This document shows, in pieces, positions 54,039 through 62,627 of a stretch of 64,000 bases of DNA. The notes under the pieces are model-generated. The model ran no database searches and was not told the origin of the DNA. It saw nothing but the letters and a program-made list of their open reading frames with translations. The DNA is from Paracoccus indicus. GTDB taxonomy: Bacteria; Pseudomonadota; Alphaproteobacteria; Rhodobacterales; Rhodobacteraceae. Position numbers and translations under genes: made by a program. Each line of letters begins with the position of its first letter. Positions within the stretch are counted from its first letter, which is position 1. Location: assembly GCF_003056335.1 (NCBI RefSeq), contig NZ_PYWA01000007.1, positions 1 through 64,000 of the forward strand, given 5' to 3'.

Positions 54039-54526
54039 CACATACCCTGACCGCCATCGCCACCGCCGCCCTTGTCATGGGCGCATCCGCCGCCACCGCC
54101 GACGTCACACGCCATCCGATCCCGGGTTCGGACTTCCCGATCCTGCAGGCGGTCGAGATCCCGGCCGATGCGACATTGGTCTATCTGAGCGGCACCGTCC
54201 CCCAGGTGATCGACACCGAGGCCGAGGACGGATCGCCCGAACAGTTCGGCGACACCGCCGCACAGACCGAAAGCACCCTTGCCGCCATCGAATCCAAGCT
54301 GACCGCGCTGGATCTGACGATGGGCGATGTCGTCAAGATGCAGGCCTATCTGGTTGCCCCGGAAGGTGGCGACGGCATGGACTTCGGTGGCTTCATGGAA
54401 GGCTATACCCAGTATTTCGGCACCGAGGAACAACCCAACCTGCCCACCCGTTCGGTCTTCGAAGTGGCCGGTCTGGCAAACCCCGCCTGGCTGGTCGAGA
54501 TCGAGGTCGTCGCCGTCCGCCCCTGA
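54035..54526 (+). CDS. Exported RidA/YjgF-family protein
   Basis: A 163-residue protein: signal peptide (TAALVMGASAATA) followed by a RidA-like fold. The central part is VYLSGTVPQVI, and the C-terminal part has the conserved RSVFEVAGLANPAWLVEIEV. Cytosolic RidA hydrolyses reactive enamine/imine products. Here a signal peptide and overlap with an exported amine oxidase and cytochrome suggest it hydrolyses imines formed in the periplasm. The catalytic Arg of RidA appears to be present (TRSVFEV). Confidence 0.87.
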   Translation: MTHTLTAIATAALVMGASAATADVTRHPIPGSDFPILQAVEIPADATLVYLSGTVPQVIDTEAEDGSPEQFGDTAAQTESTLAAIESKLTALDLTMGDVVKMQAYLVAPEGGDGMDFGGFMEGYTQYFGTEEQPNLPTRSVFEVAGLANPAWLVEIEVVAVRP

Positions 54527-54546
54527 CCCCAGGCGACATGACGAAA

Positions 54547-54573
54547 GCCCGCCCCCGTATCAAAGGGGCGGGC
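54547..54573. terminator. Bidirectional hairpin terminator after the RidA gene
   Basis: GCCCGCCCC (54547-54555) pairs perfectly with GGGGCGGGC (54565-54573) across a nine-base loop, followed by CTTCTTC on the plus strand. The convergent GH16 gene stops at 54586, so the hairpin serves both transcripts. Confidence 0.8.
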
Positions 54574-54585
54574 CTTCTTCATGGC

Positions 54586-56091
54586 TCAGAAGACGAAATC
54601 ATCCGCCGACAGTGTTGCGACGTCGCGCAGCAGCACCTCGAAGTCGGCCTTGGCATCCCCGTCGACGTCCGCCTGCAACAGCAGATCGTCACCATCACCC
54701 ACGGTCCAGACCGAATGGGCCGCCTTGGATGACCCGGTGAAGTTCAACTTCTGCAGGCCAGATTGGTTGTCATCGGCATCGATCCCGGACAGATCCAGCT
54801 TATCGGTGCCCGACGCGAAGTCATGGACGACATCATGTCCGTTTCCGACCCGGCTTTCCTTGACGGATTCAAAGACGAAAGTGTCGCGGTCCTGATCCTG
54901 CCCACCGAAGATCGCATCGGTGCCCCGACCGCCGATCAGCCTGTCGCTGCCCGTTCCGCCGATCAGAACATCCTGCCCGCCCCGGCCATCGACGATGTCA
55001 TCTCCGGCCATGCCCGCAAGAACGTTCCTGCCGGCACTTCCGCTCAGTCGATTGTCCAGATCGTTGCCGATGCCGTCGATATGCAGCTTGCCCTGCAGCG
55101 ACAACGCCTCGACGTTGTCCGTCAGGGTCCAGTCGACAGTGGAAATGACAAGGTCATCGCCCTCGTCCGCATTCTCGATCGTCTGGTCGCCCGCGTCATC
55201 GACCACATAGACGTCGTTCCCCCGCATCCCATGCATTCGGTCGCCATCCGAAGCGCTGACAAGCGTATCGTCATCATCATCGCCGATGATGGTCGCATCG
55301 GGGGGCAAGACATCCTCGGGCGTATCGACAAGCGGATCGGTCTGGGGCTCATAGGTGCTGCCGTATTCGCCTGCCCGGATCTCGGCGTCCCAAACCGTCG
55401 CCACCAAGGGTCTGCCGGGATCGATCCATTTTCCCGTCCACCCCTCCATCGAGGCAGGCGCCACCCAGAGATCGACATAGCTGTTCATCGGCGCAAGGTT
55501 CCAGGTGCCGCCCGGCATGTCCTCTGCCTTGAAATCGCCCACCACCTTGCCGTCGATGTAAAAGACAGCACCGTTATCCGATACCGAGACCTCGTAGGTG
55601 TGAACGGCTTCGGCCGCGTCGAAGCCAAGGTCGACGATCGTCTTGACCGCCTTGTTGTCGGCCAAGGTCACATGCTTGCCGTTGGCATCGATCATGTGGA
55701 TGTTCAGTTCGACCCGGGTCGTATCATCTCCGACGAACTCGAAGTCGAACTCGGTCCAGGGCGCATTCTTCCAGTCGCTCTTGTAGGTGAACATCCCGAA
55801 GACGGCGCCCGCGACCATCTGGGGCGCCTGCGCGGTCCAGCTCCAGGTGCCCGTCGTGGTCGCGGTCGTGTTCTGGATCTCTCCGCCCTGCCAGGGCCGC
55901 GACGATCCCTCCGGCGCGCGATTCAGGACCAATTGCACCTCACCGTCCGATGCCACCCGCACGTTGTCCGGCGACCAGTTCATGATCGTGGTCTGCCCTG
56001 CCCCCCAATCGGAAACCAGCCACCCGTCATCGGGCCTTGGTTGGCCAAGGGTATAGATGGCAAGGCCTTGGTCGTCTTCCGTGTGGTTCAT
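54586..56091 (-). CDS. GH16 family glycoside hydrolase with RTX calcium-binding repeats
   Basis: A 501-residue secreted glycanase. The N-terminal half is a GH16 jelly roll with catalytic residues in WTEFDFEFVG: E114 nucleophile, D116, E118 acid/base. VFYIDGKVVGDF and YVDLWVAPASMEGW complete the fold. The second half has hemolysin-type repeats (GGQDVLIGGTGSDRLIGGRG) and a C-terminal aspartate-rich tail ending DDFVF, typical of type I secretion signals. It resembles rhizobial PlyA/ExsH glycanases that trim exopolysaccharide. ATG 56091 after GGGGTGA is preferred over a TTG at 56112. Confidence 0.87.
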   Translation of the reverse strand: MNHTEDDQGLAIYTLGQPRPDDGWLVSDWGAGQTTIMNWSPDNVRVASDGEVQLVLNRAPEGSSRPWQGGEIQNTTATTTGTWSWTAQAPQMVAGAVFGMFTYKSDWKNAPWTEFDFEFVGDDTTRVELNIHMIDANGKHVTLADNKAVKTIVDLGFDAAEAVHTYEVSVSDNGAVFYIDGKVVGDFKAEDMPGGTWNLAPMNSYVDLWVAPASMEGWTGKWIDPGRPLVATVWDAEIRAGEYGSTYEPQTDPLVDTPEDVLPPDATIIGDDDDDTLVSASDGDRMHGMRGNDVYVVDDAGDQTIENADEGDDLVISTVDWTLTDNVEALSLQGKLHIDGIGNDLDNRLSGSAGRNVLAGMAGDDIVDGRGGQDVLIGGTGSDRLIGGRGTDAIFGGQDQDRDTFVFESVKESRVGNGHDVVHDFASGTDKLDLSGIDADDNQSGLQKLNFTGSSKAAHSVWTVGDGDDLLLQADVDGDAKADFEVLLRDVATLSADDFVF

Positions 56092-56650
56092 GCCGTTCAC
56101 CCCTTGAATCAATTGCGTGTCATAGCGTCGGAGATTTCACGCGCAGATCGGCAACCATACCCGTGTGGATGACATTAACCGCCTAATACGCATTATCTCC
56201 ATTTTAATATGAGCATACATTTTTAACTGATTTACCAAGGCTTCCCGCTCACCCGCCGCTTTACCGGCAAGGCCATAGTTAAGGCAATATATTAATTAAT
56301 TGCTAATATTTGGAACGTGATTGTAGATAAATGTGCTTACAAATATATTATAATATGATCAATCATTGGGCAGTGCCCCGGATTGGCTGATGCATTGGCT
56401 GGATAAGGACTGGCAGTATGTCCATCTCTGCTACGCTGCCGAAAGATCTCGGCCGTGCCGTGAACTGCGAAGTGAAGGACGCAGGGCAAACAGCTTACGA
56501 CCAATAGGCTGGAAGGATTCGTCTTCGGCAAATGCCCCGGCCCCAAGGTCATGCAGCCTGCGCCCAAACCGCCATTGCGTGAACGGATTTCCCGAAGTGG
56601 GATACCGGAAATGAAGACCAGCCTATGGTCAGGTTTCCAGCAACAGGCCG
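56092..56650. other. 559-bp AT-rich gap without a recognisable gene
   Basis: This is the gap between the GH16 gene and the solute-binding protein gene, both on the minus strand. Bases 56170-56360 are strikingly AT-rich for this genome and probably include the GH16 promoter. The rest is closer to normal composition and carries only short, unconvincing frames on both strands; a decayed gene is possible. Confidence 0.5.
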
Positions 56651-57622
56651 TCAGTTGTCGCGCAGGCCGGGAACGCTGTTGATCCGGAACAACAGGTTGA
56701 GCGCTGTCGATGGGCTGGCGCCGCCGAAGTGGCTGCTGAATCGTTGTTCGGCGGTTCCGTCCGAAAAAAGCTCGTAGAGCGCTGCGAAGAAGCGTGGGCG
56801 AAATCCTGAAGTGTTGTCCGAGACAAGCAGCGCATATGGCTCGTAGCTGAGGACCGAGCGTGGCGGTTCGATCCTTGCGCAATTCGTCCCGCTCTCGGCC
56901 AGGTGAGAGCGGTAGAATTCGATGATGTCCAGATCGCCGAAATAATAGTCGATCTCGCCCCGGCACAGCGCGGCCACTGCCTCGGCATGGCCCTCGGCGG
57001 TCCAGATGCACAGGGCGTCCTTGTCGTCGACCGCAGCGACCCGCCTTATGACGGTCTCCGACGTGGTGCCCCGGACGTGCCCGGCAATCAGAAACTGCGG
57101 ATCACCTTCGCCATCCGTGCCGGGTGGCGGGCAATGGTCGGCAAGGCCGCGATCCTCGGGGCCGCGCGCTTTCCTGTCCTTGAGGGTGATGAAGCTGCCA
57201 TTGGCCACGAACACCACCGGTGAGAACGCCAATACCTCGCTGCCCTGTCGCGCAAGATTGTCCAGTCGCTTCAGCGAAAGGGTGGTGGGATCGCACAGCA
57301 GATCAAGCGTCCAGGGTCCTTGCGTGTCATCCTGGTCCACCGGGGTGACGTCGATCCGACCTTCCAGGATCTGCATGCGCTGACCTGCGGTCACGGGGCG
57401 TTCGGTGAAGGTGTAACCGGCGCGGGTGACAGCTTCTCGGCACAGATCGACGAGGTAGCCGCGAAACTTTCCGGTGAAAGGATCGAGCCGGGCGAAGGGG
57501 CCGGCATCGACGCGGACACCGATCGTCACCGTCTGCGCCTGCACGCTGCCGACCGCTGCCAGAAAAAGCCCGGCCATCAATACGCATGCGGCCATCAGGC
57601 TGGCGCGCCCTGACACAATCAT
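56651..57622 (-). CDS. Family-3 solute-binding domain protein, last gene of the peroxidase operon
   Basis: A 323-residue protein with a signal peptide of about 29 residues (ending GSVQAQ). It then has the amino-acid-binding-protein fold: VTIGVRVDAGPFARLDPFTGK, GYLVDLCREAVTRAGYTF, ILEGRIDVTPVDQDDTQG, and later ALCRGEIDYYFGDLDI. No ABC permease or ATPase gene is linked, so it may sense or present a ligand instead of serving an importer. Extra cysteines in the mature part (DLLCDPTTL, DHCPPP, LCIWTA, TNCARI) suggest disulfides. Its ATG overlaps the stop of the membrane-protein gene (ATGA). Confidence 0.8.
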   Translation of the reverse strand: MIVSGRASLMAACVLMAGLFLAAVGSVQAQTVTIGVRVDAGPFARLDPFTGKFRGYLVDLCREAVTRAGYTFTERPVTAGQRMQILEGRIDVTPVDQDDTQGPWTLDLLCDPTTLSLKRLDNLARQGSEVLAFSPVVFVANGSFITLKDRKARGPEDRGLADHCPPPGTDGEGDPQFLIAGHVRGTTSETVIRRVAAVDDKDALCIWTAEGHAEAVAALCRGEIDYYFGDLDIIEFYRSHLAESGTNCARIEPPRSVLSYEPYALLVSDNTSGFRPRFFAALYELFSDGTAEQRFSSHFGGASPSTALNLLFRINSVPGLRDN

Positions 57623-59502
57623 GGGACCGCCGTCGGACTGCCGACGCCTTTCCTGTAGACCTCGGGAAACTCGTCGCGAAGAAATCCCACGGCGTAGATC
57701 GCGGCGACGGCACCGGTCAGCAGGGCCGGCAGGGCCGTATCGACGACCAGACGCCAGGTCGGTGTTCGTCCGCATCCGGATGGACGGTCGGCCAGCGTGC
57801 CAAGACAGCCCCAGCCGACCTGCGCGGCAAGTCCGACCAAGGCGATCGCCGAAAGCAGCAGCGCCAGCGCCGCTACGAACCACCAGTGCCAGACGATCAG
57901 CCGACCCGCCCGCCACGCATCGATGATCAGGGCCGCCGTGACTGCCACCGCACTTCCCTGCAAAGCAAACATCAGTTCCTGAACAACGGCAAAATCGATG
58001 ACCTGCCACAAACGCTCTCGCACGGTTTCAAGCCCCACCGCGCTGATCACGACATAGAGGTGATAGCCGATCCGAAAGAAGAAGGCGACGAACAGCGCGA
58101 TCAGGCCGCAGACCACCAGCTGGGGGACAAAACGGGACCGCTTTGCACCCTGCATGAAGGGGTTTTCCCAGACAGGAGGAACGCTGACGTATCGGGATTG
58201 CTGGAAGGTCAGCGTGAAGAACAGCGCAGGGACATAGGTCACCGCGGTCGACAGCGTGATCGCAAGCGCATGCTTGGCCAGCCCGATCGTCCGCCATCCG
58301 GGTTCGAACCCATCCGCAAGGAAGACCCAGCCATAGATCAGGCTGCCCACGACCGCCATCAACAGGATCGCAAGCGTCAGACGAAAGAAGAGCGCCGAGG
58401 CGATATTGTCGATGTTCGCTTGTTCCATCAGGCCCGAGACGGATGCCAGATACCGCCTTGCGACTTCCAGACGTTCATCGCCCTCGGCCTCATCCGCGCC
58501 CTGGCTTGCGATCTGCAGCGCCTGATGTTCCTCGTAGAGCACGACCAGCAGGCAGAGGTCCTCGACCGTATCCTCGGTGGCGGCGATCAGCCTCGTCCAA
58601 TCGGGCCGGACGCGGGCGTCGTCGATGCCCGTGGTCGCATTGCCCTCTTCGGCTGCATAGCCCGAGATCCGGTCGAGTTCCGCCACCAGCGCGGCGACGC
58701 GGGCGCGCACATCGGCCTCGACGAAATGGTACCTGGTGCTGATCGGCAAATAGGGGGCAAAGACCGCCTGCTCCAGGATCCAGCGCCGGAGGATGATGAT
58801 CTTGGTCGCATCCGATGTGAAACGCTCGGCATTCTCGACGTTGCGGTCGCAGGCGGCGGAATAGGCCCTGATCCGGTCCCAATCGGATTTCTGAAGTCCC
58901 TGCCCCGAGGGTTCGGAGGTCAAAAGCGGCTTGTGGCGCAATGCCAGCGCGACCGTCACAAGATGGGTGGGAATGCCCGATAGCTGATGCGCCGTCGCGC
59001 GCACGAATTGTTCCAGGCGCAGCAGACCCGGAACGTTCGGCGCCAGTCCGACCACTGCAAGACCAACCGCAAGAGGAATGGCCGCGCTGTAGCCGGTGGC
59101 CGGGTCGACGCCCTCAAGATCCTTGACTGCGCCCCCCTCGTCGAAGGCGACACCAGCGACGTAATCAGGCGCGGGCAGCACACCCGCGCCCACCGACTGA
59201 CCGAGGCTGGAAAGACCGGGAACAAGTTCGGCAAACTGCTGCAGGCCGGGTACGGTCAGGAATGCCACGACCGCCAGATAGACGAGGGTCAGGATCACCG
59301 AGTAGAACAGGAATGCCTGCCGGTAGACGTCGCTCTTGCGCAGGTCGGAAGGGCGCAGCTTGTCCAACAGGCGGTAGAATTCCTTGGACTGGTCATAGGT
59401 CGAGCGGTTGAACTGATTGATGGCATGCAGCCACACCGAGACCGCCCCGAAGAACAGCGCCACGAGGAAACCCTCGGCCCCCTGAACGGCTTCGGGGGTC
59501 AT
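57619..59502 (-). CDS. Nine-span membrane protein of unknown function in the peroxidase operon
   Basis: I do not recognise this 627-residue protein. Hydrophobic spans fall at about 10-28, 64-84, 138-160, 368-394, 411-432, 459-480, 505-530, 537-562 and 586-608. A large helical soluble part of about 200 residues (165-365) lies between spans three and four; it includes FTSDATKIIILRRWILEQAVF and an acidic stretch near 335-345. Two cysteines near 565-577 (VGWGCLG, PSGCGRT) lie in a loop. The start is ATG 59502, 33 bp after the 40-residue peptide gene. The closing ATGA overlap with the solute-binding gene suggests they work together, for example as sensor and membrane partner. Confidence 0.75.
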   Translation of the reverse strand: MTPEAVQGAEGFLVALFFGAVSVWLHAINQFNRSTYDQSKEFYRLLDKLRPSDLRKSDVYRQAFLFYSVILTLVYLAVVAFLTVPGLQQFAELVPGLSSLGQSVGAGVLPAPDYVAGVAFDEGGAVKDLEGVDPATGYSAAIPLAVGLAVVGLAPNVPGLLRLEQFVRATAHQLSGIPTHLVTVALALRHKPLLTSEPSGQGLQKSDWDRIRAYSAACDRNVENAERFTSDATKIIILRRWILEQAVFAPYLPISTRYHFVEADVRARVAALVAELDRISGYAAEEGNATTGIDDARVRPDWTRLIAATEDTVEDLCLLVVLYEEHQALQIASQGADEAEGDERLEVARRYLASVSGLMEQANIDNIASALFFRLTLAILLMAVVGSLIYGWVFLADGFEPGWRTIGLAKHALAITLSTAVTYVPALFFTLTFQQSRYVSVPPVWENPFMQGAKRSRFVPQLVVCGLIALFVAFFFRIGYHLYVVISAVGLETVRERLWQVIDFAVVQELMFALQGSAVAVTAALIIDAWRAGRLIVWHWWFVAALALLLSAIALVGLAAQVGWGCLGTLADRPSGCGRTPTWRLVVDTALPALLTGAVAAIYAVGFLRDEFPEVYRKGVGSPTAVP

Positions 59503-59535
59503 CGACGCGTTCCTGACGTCGATCCGTGCACCGCG

Positions 59536-59658
59536 TCACCCGCAGGTCTGCACGGCAGGATTGCACGGGACGTTCTGCGCCGAAGCGGCATTCCCATGTG
59601 GCTGGAACATCCCCAAGGCTGCGACGGCAAATGCGGCGACGAAGATCAAGCATTTCAT
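59536..59658 (-). CDS. 40-residue exported peptide with a two-cysteine tail
   Basis: A very short gene between the heme peroxidase and the nine-span membrane protein. It starts MKCLIFVAAFAVAALGMF, a classic signal peptide, and ends ASAQNVPCNPAVQTCG before a TGA at 59536-59538. Cleavage after ASA would leave a 13-residue mature peptide with two Cys eight apart (C-N-P-A-V-Q-T-C spans them). GGTGGAAGA precedes the ATG at a good distance. All genes around it point the same way and gaps are short. I do not recognise the family. The signal-peptide logic and the ribosome site argue that it is real. Confidence 0.65.
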   Translation of the reverse strand: MKCLIFVAAFAVAALGMFQPHGNAASAQNVPCNPAVQTCG

Positions 59659-59745
59659 TCTTCCACCCTCCGATTTCATGATGTCGTTTCGGTGCGATAT
59701 GGGACAAGCGCCGGGGCCCGACCATGCCGGGCCTCGGCGGTCGTA

Positions 59746-61542
59746 TCAGTCGAGCAGGCCCGTGAACCGCAGCATCGCCTTCAGGCTGTCGATCGGTTGC
59801 GACGGCTGGAAACGCGCGGGCGACCAGCGGTTGCCGTCGATCGTGGCGTGCCAATATGACGTGCTGTCGCGCATGACCAGGCCTGCAAGCGTGTTGGCGA
59901 CCAGATGGCTGCCCAAGGCGCCCAGATGATGCCCGCCGGTCAATTCCGCCTCGCGCAGCACATAGAACCAAAGCGGCGTGGCCGTATCCAGACCTGCGGC
60001 CTGCATGAAGTCGCGCCCCTCGCGGACCTGTTCGGGCGACAGGATCGGGATCGGGCGATACAATCCCGTCCGGTTGATCGCCTCCGCCAGGGATTGGGCC
60101 GACGGAAGGTTCAACCTGTAGCCACGCCGCAGATTGCGCTGCGCAAGCTTCTTCATCACCGCTGGTTCGGCGGGTTCGTTCAGCAGGTCGTTCAGAGGCT
60201 CCGCCAGATGCGTGTCGATCTTGCGCGAGGAACGGTTGCGCGTTTCGGCATGGACCATCCGATCCCATTCGATGACCCAGTTCCCGGGCAGCGAGGATTT
60301 GGGATCGGCCGTCAGCGGCGACGGCATGCGGCCATTGCCGGTGAATTCGAACAGCTGCCGGAAGGTCGCGAAGGGCAGGATCTGGTTGCTTCCCTCGACG
60401 GCGGTGCCGAAGAAGCGATTGTGGTCGTAACCGCCTCGCACCATCGAATGCCCAAAGCGGAAGGCCGCGATCGAGAATTCGAGCGGCATCGGCATCTGCG
60501 CGGGATCGGCCGAAGGATGGGCGTCGTGGAAATCCGCATAAAGCGGCGCGCCCTTCGCCAGCACCTCGTCTGCAACGTCACCGGCACAGATCGCCGGCAG
60601 ATACTCGTTGAGGACCAGCCACTGATAGTGGAACTGCGTCAGTCGGCGGGCATCCTCAAAGCTGTCGGTGACATCGGCCAGCTTGTTGTGCAGCCGCAGG
60701 AACGCGACATGCAGTTGCGCCACCAGCAGATTTTCGTCATTGCGACCGTCCCCCAGGATGGCACGGGTCCGGATCGGGCCGCTGTCGTCGACAAAATTCG
60801 CCCGCAAGGCAGGGTTCAGGGCCTCAAGCTCTGCCTGGGTGATTTCGCCACGATCCAGCAGAAACCCAAGACGCAACAGATCGGCCGCGGGATCGGCGGG
60901 CAGAGGCGGACGCCCGTCGCCCGAATCCGCGACGGTCCCCAACCGCATCTTGTTGGTCAAGGTCGGATGGCGCATGAGGCCAGCCAGCTTGGTCGCAAAG
61001 GGCCCCTGCCCCGGCTTGTCGCCATAGAGACTGTCCAATCCCAACGACCCGTCGCGCAGATTGCTGATCCCCGCCTCGACATTGTCGCGAGGCACCGGTT
61101 CGAACTCGCCCGAGATGACCGACAACCCCTCGATCTCGCGATCCGTATTGGCGGTGATGTCGTGATCGATGAACTGCCCGAAATACGTCAGGATGGGCGG
61201 CAAGGCGCTTTCGGAATCGCCCGGCGCCTCCGTGGCCATGCTGTCGGCCAAGGCATCAAGCGCCGACAGCGTCTGAGGATCGACCGGAATGCCCGAGGCA
61301 TCGCGGAACATGTAGCGAAACGCGCCATTCGTGGCGGCCGACCCATCGCCCCACCCCCGCGATCGGCTTACCGTTCGGGAAGCATCGCCACCCTCGACGA
61401 CCGCGTCGATCGGGATGACCCCGGCCTTGTCCAAAGACTTCTTGCCGTCACCGACCGACCTCGAAGACCGTATCCCCTGACCTGCGTCCTGATCCGGCAT
61501 GTCCTGAATGACATGCATTCCGTGAGTGAGAGAGAAAAGCAT
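59746..61542 (-). CDS. Animal-type heme peroxidase
   Basis: A 598-residue protein of the animal heme peroxidase (peroxidase-cyclooxygenase) superfamily. Distal residues are YFGQFIDHDIT with H127. The catalytic arginine is R267 in ILGDGRNDENLLVAQLH, followed by the FLRLHNKLA helix. The proximal histidine is H365 in FRFGHSMV. D126 and E270 match the two residues that bind heme covalently by esters in lactoperoxidase. It should oxidise halides, thiocyanate or phenols with H2O2. There is no signal peptide or RTX repeat, so location is uncertain. AAGGAG six bases before ATG 61542 makes the start firm. It is the first gene of the operon. Confidence 0.88.
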   Translation of the reverse strand: MLFSLTHGMHVIQDMPDQDAGQGIRSSRSVGDGKKSLDKAGVIPIDAVVEGGDASRTVSRSRGWGDGSAATNGAFRYMFRDASGIPVDPQTLSALDALADSMATEAPGDSESALPPILTYFGQFIDHDITANTDREIEGLSVISGEFEPVPRDNVEAGISNLRDGSLGLDSLYGDKPGQGPFATKLAGLMRHPTLTNKMRLGTVADSGDGRPPLPADPAADLLRLGFLLDRGEITQAELEALNPALRANFVDDSGPIRTRAILGDGRNDENLLVAQLHVAFLRLHNKLADVTDSFEDARRLTQFHYQWLVLNEYLPAICAGDVADEVLAKGAPLYADFHDAHPSADPAQMPMPLEFSIAAFRFGHSMVRGGYDHNRFFGTAVEGSNQILPFATFRQLFEFTGNGRMPSPLTADPKSSLPGNWVIEWDRMVHAETRNRSSRKIDTHLAEPLNDLLNEPAEPAVMKKLAQRNLRRGYRLNLPSAQSLAEAINRTGLYRPIPILSPEQVREGRDFMQAAGLDTATPLWFYVLREAELTGGHHLGALGSHLVANTLAGLVMRDSTSYWHATIDGNRWSPARFQPSQPIDSLKAMLRFTGLLD

Positions 61543-61769
61543 AAGTTACTCCTTAACGAGGCTGATGACGACAAAACCAAGATCTTTTCGTTATTGCTCC
61601 GAGCCTTCCGATATATTAGCGCACCACCACGGCAATAAAATTCCATTCGGATATACGCAGCGGGAATCGTTGAAGATTTATACTATATCATATTAGTTAA
61701 TTTTATAAAGTATAATATAAACCAGCATAGTATCGCATACCATGTCGCCAGATTCCCGATTCAAAGCAC
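61543..61769. other. AT-rich promoter region upstream of the peroxidase operon
   Basis: Bases 61660-61740 are unusually AT-rich for this genome (runs such as ATATCATATTAGTTAATTTT). They lie between the peroxidase start and the left end of the IS element. They probably contain the operon promoter. No gene is visible. Confidence 0.5.
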
Positions 61770-62617
61770 AGGATTTGTGGACAAATGGAATTCACGGCGG
61801 GGAATGGATGTGATTCAAACTGGTATCTGCGAAGGAGACCGGCTTGGCACGACACCTATGTTGGACGATTAGTGGATACTCTTTGAACATTTCATTCGCA
61901 CTGTCCGCGCTCCGAATGGACGCAAACCAACCAATCACCGCCTCGTTCCCGATGGAATTTTCTGGATTGCTTTAGCCGGCTCTACATGGCTCGATCTACC
62001 GGACAAATTTGGCAAGTAGTCCAGTGTTTACAGGCAGTTCCGGCGCTGGACACTGGCAGACCGTTGGGAGCAAATCATGGATGCCCTGAACGAGAGTAGG
62101 GTTGCGTCAGATGTCCTGCAAATGGTTGATAGCACCGTGATCCGACCGCAACATTTGGCGCGGGGGCAAAGGGGAACTTCGCGCTAGGATTTCGGGCGCT
62201 CAAAAGATAGTTCTCGACCAAATCCACCTCCGCGTCAATACGGCCGGCTTGCCGATGAGAATCGAAATCACATCAGGCCGGTCATCCGATTATAAGGGCT
62301 TCGATCTGGTCATGACCGTCAAATTACCGGTGCCGAGCGTGATGCTCGCGGACCAAGGCTATGATGCTGAAAAATTCGTAAAAAGGGTGGAGGTGTGGTG
62401 TGAGCTGACCCAAGGTCCGATGCGGGGATCACGCAAGATGCGTGTCGGTGTAGACCACGCGATTTATGCACTGCGCAACCTTGTCGAACGGTGCTTCAAC
62501 AAGCCGAAGAACGCCCGACGTGTTACCACCCGTTACGACAACACTGCCGAAAGCTTTCTTGAATTCGTAGACATCACATCGATCCGTATCTGCATTTACC
62601 ATTTGTCAACATGACCT
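61770..62617 (+). mobile_element. Full-length but decayed IS5-family insertion sequence
   Basis: The ends form an imperfect 19-bp inverted repeat. The right end CCATTTGTCAACATGACCT (62599-62617) and the left end AGGATTTGTGGACAAATGG (61770-61788) match at 15 of 19 positions. The total of 848 bp is the usual size for this group. Between the ends lie two broken transposase frames in the normal order. The C-terminal frame is homologous to the fragment at 1-228, with the same orientation. No target duplication is evident. Confidence 0.85.
61858..62614 (+). pseudogene. IS5-family transposase, inactivated
   Basis: The first frame from ATG 61858 gives recognisable IS5 transposase sequence (PDGIFWIALAGSTWLDLPDKFGK, SSVYRQFRRWTLADRWEQIMDALNES, VDSTVIRP) but is cut by TAG at 61870-61872, 62017-62019 and 62185-62187. 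The second frame, intact from 62249, encodes the C-terminal catalytic half: SSDYKGFDLVM, LADQGYDAEKFV, LVERCFNKPKNARRV, ending YHLST. A two-frame layout with a frameshift is normal for such elements; the stops are not. The gene is dead. Confidence 0.85.
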
Positions 62618-62627
62618 AGTTCAGCGA

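Noticed and set aside
56366..56614. An 82-codon plus-strand frame between the GH16 and solute-binding genes
   Set aside because: It has no recognisable product and no ribosome site; composition is random-looking. The region may hold a decayed gene, but I cannot identify one.
59905..61638. A 577-codon plus-strand frame
   Set aside because: It is antisense to the heme peroxidase, whose catalytic residues and ribosome site show which strand is coding.
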